A program made the position numbers and the translations under genes. This document shows, piece after piece, positions 46,467 to 56,386 of a stretch of DNA of 64,000 nt. The stretch's first letter is position 1, and the number at the start of each line of letters is the position of its first letter. A model generated the notes under the pieces. It worked only from the letters and a program-made list of their open reading frames with translations. It was not told where the DNA came from and did no database searches. The DNA is taken from the NCBI GenBank assembly GCA_028583405.1, contig JAPTMU010000032.1, positions 831,001-895,000 on the forward strand. The letters run 5' to 3'. The DNA comes from Pogonophryne albipinna (taxonomy: Eukaryota; Chordata; Actinopteri; Perciformes; Artedidraconidae).

Positions 46467-47475
46467 TCAATACTTTGTTATATACCCTTTGTTGGCAATG
46501 ACAGAGGTCAAACGTTTTTTGTAAGTCTTCACAAGGTTTTCACACACTGTTGCTGGTATTTTGGCCCATTCCTCAATGCAGATCTCCTCTAGAGCAGTGA
46601 TGTTTTGGGGCTGTCGCTGGGCAACACGGACTTTCAACTCCCTCCAAAGACTTTATATGGGGTTGAGATCTGGAGACTGGCTAGGCCACTCCAGGACCTT
46701 GAAATGCTTCTTACGAAGCCACTCCTTCGTTGCCCGGGCGGTGTGTTTGGGATCATTGTCATGCTGAAAGACCCAGCCACGTTTCATCTTCAATGCCCTT
46801 GCTGATGGAAGGAGGTTGTCACTCAAAATCTCACGATACATGGCCCCATTCATTCTTTCCTTTACACGGATCAATCGTCCTGGTCCCTTTGCAGAAAAAC
46901 AGCCCCAAAGCATGATGTTTCCACCCCCATGTTTCACAGTAGGTATGGTGTTCTTTGGATGCAACTCAGCATTCTTTCTCCTCCAAACACGTCTAGTTGA
47001 GTTTTTACCAAAAAGTTCTATTTTGGTTTCATCTGACCATATGACATTCTCCCAATCATCTTCTGGATCATCTAAATGCTCTCTAGCAAACTTCAGACGG
47101 GCCTGGACATGTACTGGCTTAAGCAGGGGGACACGTCTGGTTCTGCAGGATTGGAGTCCCTGGCGGCGTAGTGTGTTACTGATGGTAGCCTTTGTTACTT
47201 TGGTCCCAGCTCTCTGCAGGTCATTGACTAGGTCCCCCCGTGTGGTTCTGGGATTTTTGCTCACCGTTCTTGTGATCATTTTGACCCCACGGGGTGAGAT
47301 CTTGCGTGGAGCCCCAGATCGAGGGAGATTATCAGTGGTCTTGTATGTCTTCCATTTTCTAATAATTGCTCCCACAGTTGATTTCTTCTTCTTATTGGAG
47401 ATTCAGTCTTCCCAGCCTGGTGCAGGTCTACAATGTTGTTCTGGTGTCCTTTGACAGCTCTTTGGTCTTGGCCAT
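46467..47475 (-). pseudogene. Tc1-like DD34E transposase, disabled
   Basis: Expected start ATG at 47475 (MAKTKELSKDTR) and expected stop at 46467 (ANKGYITKY) span about 340 codons, the family length. Two frameshifts and a stop break the N-terminal helix-turn-helix region; the main frame (47375-46653) is open from [10 protein letters not shown] to SPDLNPI. Catalytic residues: first Asp in WSDETK and second Asp in the HDNDPKHTA block are present. The third, Glu after DLNPI, is replaced by a TAA stop at 46655-46653 (one base from GAA). C-terminal sequence continues in frame after the stop. Function in life: cut-and-paste into TA sites. Confidence 0.93.
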
Positions 47476-47756
47476 AGTGGAGTTTGGAGTGTGACTGTTT
47501 GAGGTTGTGCACAGGTGTCTTTTATACTGATAACGAGTTCAAACAGGTGCCATTAATACAGTTAACGAGTGGAGGACAGAGGAGGCTCTTAAAGAAGAAG
47601 TTGCAGGTCTGTGAGAGCCAGAAATCTTGTTTGTTTGTAGGTGACCAAATACTTGTTTTACCGAGGAATTTACCAATTAATTCATTAAAAATCCTACAAT
47701 GTGAGTTCCTGGATTCGTTCCCCCCATTCTGTCTCTCATAGTTGAAGTGTACCTAG

Positions 47757-49303
47757 TAGGGCTGCACGGTATTGAAAAAAACTGACACCGCGATTTTTTC
47801 CCCCCCTGCGGTATATATTGCGGTTTTTTTAACCTGTTAAACCCCAAAGTCCACGCGGGTACTTTACTTTTTTTTTCACGACAGTGTCTCAGGGGATCGT
47901 AATATTTAAGAACCTATTAATGTGTTATACCAGATTAACGGAAATAATCTCAGCTAACTGACGATACAAACTATTTTTACCAAAACAAAACACAAGTCTC
48001 ATAAGAAGCATCTAAATGACCCCTGAGCGAAAAATGCTAACGCACTTTGGCACAGAACTCAAGATAAAAGATACCCTTATTACTTATCGTAGCTGCACAT
48101 ACAAGATATCCGATTAAAGCTGAGGTTCCACAGATTATTTAGGTATATATTATCATCACTGAGTGATCTGATCTCGCAACAGGGAAAGCAAACCCAGACA
48201 TCACAACACGTACCTTTACGTAGCTTCTAGGGGAGATGTCTCACCGTAGCTGTCAATCTGATCAAAAGACGTGTTCAATGGCATTAAAACGAGAAAGAAA
48301 AAACGCGGCTGAATCGGTTAATCCATAGGTTTTTAACGTCTCTGTAAAAAAAAAATGATTTAATTTATAATCCATAATTCCATTTTTATGTAAATATCGC
48401 AGCGCAAAAGTTAGCTGCTAATGGTAGCCACCAGAGTGGCTGCTGCTTCCGGTCTTGGCATGTTGCTTACCCTCAAATAAGGGGGTTCATCTGTGAATGA
48501 AGAAGAGTGGTAAGGGATCCAAGAAATTAAACGTATTTGTTACGACCCATTAAACTATAGGAAGCTTCTTGGAAGTAAATCTTCATTCTCTCCGGTATTG
48601 TCCTCCTGTGTCTCGCTCATTTTTTACCAGTGTTTTGATGGTCTGCAAACTAGCGGGGCGGGGCCTGCTGTGATCTGATCAAGAATGATTGTGATTGGTA
48701 GTTTGCTGTGCATGCAGGGGAAGTTCTACACACACCAACACATAAACAAATAAGGAGTGAGAGTGACGCGTAGCCAAAACCGGAAGCTGCATACACTCTG
48801 GTGGCTACCATTAGCAGCTAACTTTTGGGCTCCGATTTTTACATAAAAATGGAATTATGGATTATAAACAATTGCTTCAAAGCCACAGATACATTATCAA
48901 CCTATGGATCAACCGATTCAGCCGCGTTTTTTCTTTCTCGTTTTTTCTTTCTCGTTTTAATGCCATTGAACACGTCTTTTGATCAGATTGACAGCTACGG
49001 TGAGACGATCTCCAGTAAAAGCTCCGTAAAAGGTACGTGTTGTGATGTCTGTTTGCTTTCCCTGTTGCGAGATCGGATCGCTTAGATACTATACTTAAAT
49101 AATCTGTGGAGTCTCAGCTTTAATCGGATATATTGTATGTGCAGTTTCGATAAGTAATAAGGGTATCTTTATTTTGAATTCTGTGCTAAAGTGCGTTAGC
49201 ATTTAAAAAAAAAGAAGAATAAAACCGCACGTCCCTGCGGTGTGAATACCGCGCATGCGCATACCGCGGTTATCGCCATGACACGGTATATCGTTCAGCC
49301 CTA
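47757..49303. mobile_element. Composite hAT-like element, copy 3 (8-bp TSD GTACCTAG)
   Basis: Same family as 2377-3910, 1547 bp, with TAGGGCTG and CAGCCCTA ends and a perfect duplication GTACCTAG at 47749-47756 and 49304-49311. A short local duplication TTTTTTCTTTCTCG near 48930-48955 and single-base changes distinguish it from the other copies. The target is the Tc1 right terminal repeat. Confidence 0.88.
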
Positions 49304-49764
49304 GTACCTAGGATGAAAATTACAGGCCTCTCTCATCTTTTTAAGTGGAAGAACTTGCACAATTGGTCTCTGACTAAATACTTTTTTGCCCCACTGTATA
49401 TGTATATATTTATATAAATATATACAATTTCAGAATCAAACAGAGCACTCTCATAATAACGTAACACAATCATGACTGGATATTCCCCCCATGCGTCACG
49501 ACTCTTTGAAACATCTCTGTTCCCGGAAATGCATCCAGGAAGGAGCCGTGGAGGACCGTGGAGGACCCATCAGTGTATCCTCGGTTATAGCTCCTCCAGA
49601 GAGCCTCCTCGATGCTCGATCCTCGGTCCTCGAAGTGCATTTAGAGAAATGAGATGTCCTTCAACATGGCGCGCTGAAATTCATTTCCGGGTCACTACCG
49701 GAGGACCGAGGAGTCAAGGAGTCGAGGTGTCGAGGAGGGGGAATTGATGAAATGAGAAAGGGCC

Positions 49765-49981
49765 CCGGCATAACATGGGACAGTAAAGTGGGAGGTGCTT
49801 ACACCTGTCTGTCTGAAGTGACTGCCGATGTCCGCACCGCTGTGCAGGAGACGTGGAGAGGGGGAGAGCTACGGAACTTCACAGTCTAATCTCCCGACCT
49901 GATATTTTAATTTTGTATTCAATCAATATATTTTGGGAAAGGGAAAATGTGCGCAAACAGCAGTAGATTCATTTATTCTAT
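49765..49981. other. Short spacer
   Basis: No recognisable feature between the 3-bp-duplication element and the ISL2EU-like element. Confidence 0.4.
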
Positions 49982-50269
49982 AGAGAACCGCAGTTTAGCG
50001 TCGTAAAACCCGGAAGTAAACTTCTTCCGGTTCCTTCGTGAAAAACCAATACAAATTCTCCATAGGATTTTGGAAAATAGCTCGAAATAAGGTCTGTGGT
50101 TGACACACATTTAAGAGAGGGAGCACGTTTTGTTCAGCCGGATAATCTCCACATGTCAACCCTTCTTTTATAATTTTTGAATCAGAAATCTTGTCGCCAG
50201 AAGCAAAATGCTAACGTTATGCTATAAACGAACTACAAGCTAGTACAGCAGCAGGGTCGCACGACTTCA

Positions 50270-50525
50270 ACGTCACGCCAACTTAAGATCGTTTCAACTG
50301 ACTTGCACTGAAACTGCACTTTGAACACTTTAAATATATTCTTAACATTTTAAACTGTATACCCCGTTTATCTAGGCCCTTTTTGTTTGTTTTATGTATA
50401 CCACGTTTATCTAGGCCCTTTTTGTTTGTTTTATGTATACATGTCACACTGTGGGAAACGATATTTCGATATTTCTGGATGTATAACACATGTAGAATTT
50501 TTGACAATAAAGCTGACTTTGACTT
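50270..50525 (+). repeat. Non-LTR tail fragment with 42-bp duplication
   Basis: Ends with TTTGACAATAAAGCTGACTT-TGAC, typical of fish LINE 3' ends. Within it a unit around CGTTTATCTAGGCCCTTTTT-GTTTGTTTTATGTATAC is tandemly duplicated (50360-50440). Confidence 0.6.
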
Positions 50526-50648
50526 TTGCGCGCTTGCATATTTTAACAAAGCTTTTCATTTGAGCCACACAGAATTTAACTAGAAGTCATGGCTGTGTCA
50601 ATTACCAGTCTGATATCGTTTTACAAAGATGACAAGAAGAGTGTAGAT

Positions 50649-53210
50649 CAGGGGCGTCGCCTGGACCTGGAAACATTCGGGGCTTAGCCCACAGTGGCGG
50701 CGCTACAGTCAAATTTTCTACTGCAAGACTCCCCACACCACATACACAATTGCGCCATCTGGTGTCACAAACGTGTGCCTGCATTAGCTTTGTTACGGCA
50801 ATGGATTGTGGGAGATTCTCATAGCACGTGAGGATCTCTTGACAAAATGTATGTTTTTATTTTATAAGGACAATAACGTACTGTTGTGTTTGTTGAGTTT
50901 AATGTTAATTGTTTAATGCTCACAGTCACAGCAACATGTTTTTTGTGTGAAAAACATGTTCTGAGTGATCTGTTGCCGAGGGGACACTACACCGGAGTTA
51001 CATAAGCAGAGATAAAGTGCTATTTTGAGGGAACTCACCTCCTCTGGGGTCCCCAGGAAGATTTTTTTTAAATGTTGAAGTTAAAAGCATCAATCTTGTG
51101 CACTTTGAGGGCAACATTAAGAGATATGGATACATCTCTCAACACCCATATGTCAAAAAAAATCAAAGAATCAGAATCAGAAATGGGTTTATTATTTAAA
51201 AACACTTTATTTTCCAATTAAATCATAAACTATGTCAAATTATTAGAAGTTGTTAGTAATCAGATTAAACAGAAAAAAGAGATATAATAATCCCTCCTCA
51301 CTTGCTGCTTCCCTCATCTCTTGCTGTTCCCCTCATCCCTTGCTGTTTCCCTCATCCCTTGCTGCTTCCCTCATCTCTTGCTGCTTCCCTCATCCCTTGC
51401 TGTTTCCCTCATCCCTTGCTGTTTCCCTCATCCCTTGCTGTTTCCCTCATCCCTTGCTGCTTCCCTCATCTCTTGCTGCTTCCCTCATCCCTTGCTGTTT
51501 CCCTCATCCCTTGCTGTTTCCCTCATCACTTGCTGTTTGCGGTTGAAATTATCTCTTTTGCTGGCCAAACATGCTGGATGGAAAGCAGTGGTGTCTCACT
51601 TGGCTTGGCCCTGTATCTGCAGTCCCTAAATCAGTCATGTTACCCATTGACTCTTGTCTGTTCTGGTGTTCCTGTTCATTGTTGTGTCCATTGTCGTTCT
51701 TGTCTGTTGTATCTCCTTCTTGTGTGTCCCTTGCTCCTGTTCTCCTTTCTTCATCCTCTACTCTGTTTGGCTCATCTGTGATGAATGTGTAGGTAAACAC
51801 AAACAAGTATGTAAGTCAATCAGTTTCCAGCTCTGTCAAATAAATGAATTTCAAGATACACAAATGTGTCTTCATTAAAATGAGTGTCACCACACTGTCA
51901 CAAAATGTAATACTAACCAATTGAAAATAGTTAAATGTACATTGGAAACCACTTGTAGATATCACTATTAAGAGTAGTTATCTGCCAATAGGACAGAATC
52001 ATTCCTATACAAATGCAGTTTGAGTAATTCACTTAATATATTCACTTAATACTCTAATATAGTCATCTTTCTGCATTCAAAACTAAGGAAAGCTGTACAA
52101 TTTGACATGATGATGAGGAAAAAAGGCCTCCGACAATGCAGATCATTTTTTGATCATATCAATTTTAAGATGGGGGTCAAGGCTTAATATTTGGGAGCAT
52201 AGTGTCCCTTGCGAGGAGCCCCACTCGATTAGCTTTGATCTGAAAGCTTGTTAGGTGGCTGTCCATCTCATAATGTACACATATAAACTAGCTGTCAATA
52301 GGAAATATCAATCAGAACAATTATAATTTCATGCAAAAATCTGTCACAAAAAGAGGTTGTACATTTAAATTCAGGTGTTGTTATGGCAACGTTAGTGGCC
52401 AAACAGCCACATTTACTGCTGCAAATACGTTCAAACATGACACGTAAAGCAGTGGCAACTATGCCACCATTTCAGCTGACTTTTCCTCAGAAATACCGTC
52501 ACATAACATCCATATATTTCAGTGCTAGGTTGATGCTTAGCTAAGCTAACTATGAAACACTTTAACTGACAGGACTCAGGATCAACTGTGTACTGTAAGG
52601 TAGCTTCTAGCTTCATGTCGAACACTGACAGTAAGTCAACATTTCCCAAAAAGCTTTCTTTGAAATCACCAGGTAACGCTAAAAAACACAACATTTAGAT
52701 TTTATGACAAAGTGTTTATTTAATATATCTGGCTAGCTATAGCTACTTGCTAACGGTTTAGCTTACCCCCGCGATTCAAAGTAACGTAAACGTAGCTATA
52801 ATTTATGCTTTGCTTACATGTTGACATAACTTGTACGTTTACTGACATTTACATACCTTGTTCACCTGGCTCAGGTGGTGGCTCTGGGGTTGTTGTGTGA
52901 GCCACCACTTGAGAATTGCCGTATTTTTTCTTCAGAAACTCTGCGTCCGCGGCTGAAAGTTTAAAGTATAAACACTGTCACAGAGGAGAGGTCAGCCAAT
53001 AAAACACGTTTATTTCCATGCAACTCTCTGATTGGTCTGGTGGTGTCTTGCCTCTGTTGCATTCACTGAACACGGGAAATTACAATTCTGCCATCCTCTA
53101 GGTAAAGTACGGTTAATGTATTATATTATTGAGGGAGAATTTGTCCGAGGCTAATGAAAAAACATCGGGGGCTAAAGCCCCGGATGCCTACCCCTACCCC
53201 GACGCCCATG
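50649..53210 (-). mobile_element. CAGGGGCG-terminus hAT-like element (8-bp TSD GTGTAGAT)
   Basis: CAGGGGCGTCG at the left and CGACGCCCATG at the right are mirror ends; the 8-bp duplication GTGTAGAT at 50641-50648 and 53211-53218 is perfect and lies in a codon-aligned position of the host gene's exon 1. Read on the minus strand the right half holds a possible exon (AADAEFLKKKYGNSQVV, donor GTATGT near 52855), paralleled at 20700-20790. Another open stretch, 51806-51549, is Asp/Glu/Asn-rich. No complete transposase was recognised. Relatives are at 20457, 57580, 58992 and 63455. Confidence 0.78.
51297..51540 (+). repeat. 19-bp minisatellite (CCCTCATCCCTTGCTGTTT)
   Basis: About 12-13 tandem units of 19 bp with C/T variants (CTTGCTGCTT/CTTGCTGTTT, ATCCC/ATCTC). 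It is stop-poor in several frames, which explains the apparent Pro/Ser/Leu/Cys-rich open frames, none of which is a gene. Confidence 0.92.
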
Positions 53211-53427
53211 GTGTAGATAGAGAAGAGAACCACTACAAGTCAGGACACGTAAAACAGTGCAGCCTAGATGAAGGTGTGCTTACCGGTGTTGTCAGGGCTA
53301 GCATGAGGGACAAGGTTTATAGTGTCGGTGAGTAGTGATAGCAAGAGTACCGTTAACCTAGAGTTAATTTATTCACATTGATTCCCATCAACAAATCCAT
53401 TTTATGTGTCACATGAAATCTTTATTA

Positions 53428-54509
53428 GGCAAGGCAAGTTTATTGATATAGCACAATTCAAAGTGCTTTACAAAAAATGAAAGACATTAAGAAAATGGCA
53501 TTTAAAATCAGTCATTAAAAAGAAAAGCTAATAAAATAAACATTAAAAGAAAAAATACATGGATAAAAGTTACAGTGCAGTTTAAGATATGAATAGTTCA
53601 ATTAAAAGTAGCGGCAAAAAGAAAAGTCTTCTTGCTGGATTTCAAAGTAGTAAGAGTTGCAGCGGACCTGCAGGTTTCTGGGAGTTTGTTCCAGATATTT
53701 GGAGCATAATAACTGAACGCTGCTTCTCCATGTTTAGTTCTGACTCTGGGGACAGAAAGCTGACCAGTCCCTGAAGACCTGAGAGATCTGGATGGTTCAT
53801 AATTTAGCAGTAGGTCAGAAATGTATTTTGGGCCTAAACCATTCAGTGCTTTATAAACCAGCAGCAGTATTTTGAAATCTATTCTTTGACACACAGGAAG
53901 CCAGTCTAAAGACTTCAGAACAGGAGTGATGTGATCCACTTTCTTAGTGTTAGTGAGGACTCGAGCAGCAGCGTTCTGAATTAGCTGCAGCTTTCTAATA
54001 TATTTTTTAGTGAGACCTGTGAAGACACCATTGCAGTAGTCCAGTCTACTGAAGATAAAAGCATGGACAAGTTTTTCCAAATCCTGCTGTGACATTAGTC
54101 TTTTAATCCTAGATATATTCTTTAGGTGATAGTAGGCTGATTTAGTAACTGTTTTAATGTGACTGTTGAAACTCAGGTCAGAGTCCATGACTACACCTAG
54201 ATTTCTGGCTTTATCTGTTGTTTTGAACATTGCAGACTGAAGCTCAGCGCTAACTTTTATACGTTCTGCCTTGGCTCCAAAAATCATTACCTCAGTTTTA
54301 TCTTTGTTTAATTGGAGAAAGTTCTGACACATCCAGTCATTGATTTGTTCAATGCACTTACTCAGTGTTTGAATTGGAGCATAGTCTCCTGGTGAAATGG
54401 TTACGTACATTTGTGTGTCATCTGCATAGCTATGGTAACTTATTTAGTTGTTCTTCATTATCTGAGCCAGTGGTAGCATGTAGACGTTAAAGAGAAGAGG
54501 CTCCAAGAT
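53428..54509 (-). mobile_element. 5'-truncated L2-type LINE, same family as 1-6523
   Basis: On the minus strand this runs from a GSILGPLL-type block (54509) to the tail AAACTTGCCTTGCC (53428). It closely matches 5435-6523. It sits in the intron of the ISL2EU nuclease gene. Confidence 0.92.
53598..54470 (-). pseudogene. L2 reverse transcriptase C-terminal fragment
   Basis: After a stop codon just before the HSYADDTQ motif, 270 codons are open (54410-53598): MYVTISPGDYAPIQTL, FLQLNKDKTEV, ARNLGVVMDSDLSF, HAFIFSRLDYCNGVF and HITPVLKSLDWLPVCQRIDF. Differences from the 5.2-6.4 kb copy are few. It has GLTKKYIRKLQ where the other copy lacks two residues (DLTIRKLQ). It lacks motif A and the endonuclease. 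Confidence 0.9.
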
Positions 54510-55495
54510 TACAAATATTACACACCAGAAAACACAGAAATATCCATGAAATAAACATACAGTAGGCTATAAACAATTAAAGGGATAATTGGGAAGGCAT
54601 TACAAATGTAAATATATTTTAAATAATTAAACAATCCACCACCACAGGTATCTACAGGAGAAGAGGGAATTCTCTCCACAAAATGTGAATGCCCATGTGG
54701 AGAATGGAAATGCAGTCATGCGGCTGCATTAGCCATCTTTGCCATCCACAATTTCAGCTGCACTGACACCCCCTGTCAGTGGAAGAAGCCAAAGGCAGCT
54801 AAACGTACGCATTCAGTGGAGGAGCTATTTCCTCCAACCAATAAGTCATTCAACCCGCTGACAAGAGAGCCCACCTCCGAAGATCGTGACTGGCTGAGGG
54901 ACAGACTCGGGGGCAGGTTCTCAGGAATGTCTTGGCTTCTCTCCCCCGAGCCAGAAGAGGAACACTACAGCTTGGAAACACATTGTCTGAGGAGCAACAG
55001 AGGGCAATTCAGGTGGCTACTACTGGTCAACAAACCAACCCAAACTGGCATTTGTTCAGGAAAGGAAGGTTGACTGCCAGCAACTTTGGAGCTGTCCTGA
55101 GGTCAAAGCGTGTGACTGCTTCCCTTATTGCCAGGGTGCTAGGGCAACAACAGGCCCTTGATGGTGTTTTGTCTGTACAGTGGGGGACTATGAATGAATG
55201 TGAGGGCGTCAGGGCATTCACCACTGCAACCCAGATGCAGGTCCATGAGTCATGTTTGTGGCTCTCCCAATCAGGATTGTTGGGGGCATCTCCAGATGGT
55301 CTGGTAGGGTCTTCCGCTGTGCTGGAGGTAAAGTGTCCCTACGGAGCCAGGGAAATGACAATTAGTGAAGCATTGCAAATCAAGGGCTTCTGTGTCAGTA
55401 AGGAAGGAGAAACATTCAGCCTGCGTGAGGAGCATCCTTACTGGCACCAAGTGCAAGGTCAGCTTCACCTCACTGCAAGAAAGAAGAAGAAATAA

Positions 55496-56273
55496 AAAAA
55501 TTGTGAATCGTTTTTAATTTACATTTACTCGCCTTTGCAATGTTGTGGTTGTTAGAGTGTCAGCTCATCTGTTGGGAAGATATAAAATATTAGTTTCATG
55601 GAAGTCACACCGTCACATATAAGAGCATTAAGACATACAGTACATAGGCTAAAACAAAAACATCTAAAGATATAACCTTGCACTTTGTCTCGTGAACATT
55701 TTCACTATTTTGACATTTTTATAGATGAAAATTGAACTAAAGAAATAAATGGTAGATTAATCCATATTGAATATAGGTGTCAGCTGCTACACTAATTATA
55801 ATAGTTATATTTCTTAATTAATTAAGATAAGATATTACTGTATTGATCCCAATTTGGGAAATGTTTGTGTTGCAGCAGCATAACAAGAAAAACTAAATAT
55901 AAGTTATTATATATACAAAAGTATGTGAGGGACGGAATATTAAATTGAATATAAATGTAAAATGTACATGTGATTTGACGTCCAAGAGAAGCTATGGAGC
56001 AGAGAGTTCTCTGCCAGCCAGAGGTGATTTGTTATTAGTTCAATATGTCAAACTGATTTCCCTGACTACAATCTTTAGTCACATGGTGAAACGTTATGCT
56101 GCTTGTACTAATTAGACTTATCACATAAGCCACACAGGTTTTAATAGGATGTATTCATTATCTTTACTTATGTTGCGGTCTTTTCAGCAGTGCCATCTCT
56201 TAAACTGCGATACAGTCACTACCCATCATTTACATTTCACCGTGACATGGACAAAAATGTAACGTCAGCTTAC
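55496..56273. other. ISL2EU interior without recognised coding sequence
   Basis: AT-rich. Contains the fragment CCCAATTTGGGAAATGTTTG-TGTTGCAGCAGCATAA (55850-55990), a repeat shared with 36190. The remaining transposase exons expected downstream of the THAP exon on the minus strand were not found here. Confidence 0.5.
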
Positions 56274-56386
56274 CTCATAGCACGAATCCAGACTCTCCTT
56301 TGGAAAACATTGGCCGGGAAACGATAGAACGAGCACGTTTCATGCGAAGACCTGTGGCTGCAACCCGGAGCAAAGCAACAAACCAT
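56274..56386 (-). pseudogene. THAP-domain first exon (ISL2EU transposase start)
   Basis: On the minus strand ATG at 56386 opens 37 codons plus two bases ending at a GTAAGC donor: MVCCFAPGCSHRSSHE, then FYRFPAN and RRVWIRAMR. The spacing C-x4-C with the following F-x-FP and R-x-x-W pattern is that of a THAP zinc finger N-terminal half. THAP fingers bind terminal repeats in several animal transposases. The exon is 550 bp inside the right end and transcribed inward, facing the YqaJ gene. No continuing exon was found, so only this exon survives. Confidence 0.68.

Larger units (their letters stand above)
46250..49396 (-). mobile_element. Tc1-like transposon, split by composite hAT
   Basis: Ends CAGTGGGGCAAAAAAGTATT and the mirrored AATACTTTTTTGCCCCACTG are flanked by TA at 46248-46249 and 49397-49398. 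The first ~100 bp of the terminus are repeated inverted at the right end (ACAGGCCTCTCTCATCTTTT). A transposase pseudogene occupies the middle on the minus strand. The composite hAT at 47757-49303 splits the right terminal repeat. Confidence 0.93.
45904..49764. mobile_element. GGCCCTTTCTC-terminus element, copy 3 (CCG duplication), split by Tc1
   Basis: GGCCCTTTCTCATTTC at 45904 is mirrored by GAAATGAGAAAGGGCC ending at 49764, with CCG at 45901-45903 and 49765-49767. The left part (45904-46249) and right part (49397-49764) parallel 23218-23560 and 24440-24807. The Tc1 element lies between them, inserted in the (CA)n(TA)n stretch. Confidence 0.8.
50589..55495 (+). pseudogene. SWIM zinc finger + YqaJ-type nuclease of the ISL2EU element
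   Basis: Exon 1 starts with ATG at 50589 (MAVSITSLISFYKDDKKSVD, 20 codons to 50648), is split by the hAT insertion, and resumes in frame at 53219 (REENHYKSGHVKQCS ... SMRDKVYSV) to a GTGAGT donor after 53327. Exon 2 starts at 54658 after TCTACAG and joins in phase. It carries a SWIM motif, CECPCGEWKCSH (C-x-C...C-x-H), then a linker. After one frameshift near 54960 comes a lambda-exonuclease/YqaJ fold: NWHLFRKGRLTASNFGAVLR, GASPDGLVG (metal Asp), VLEVKCPYGAR (Glu-x-Lys) and YWHQVQGQLHLT. It then stops prematurely after a poly-Lys run at 55495. Presumed role: a DNA end-processing partner of the transposase. Broken by insertion, frameshift and C-terminal loss. Confidence 0.82.

Noticed and set aside
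46561..47454. Plus-strand open frames up to 212 codons
   Set aside because: They are antisense to the Tc1 transposase, which has recognisable catalytic motifs on the minus strand.
51250..51878. Several open frames rich in Pro, Ser, Leu and Cys with apparent membrane character
   Set aside because: They arise from the 19-bp CCCTCATCCCTTGCTGTTT array and its flank; the same array is open in three frames.
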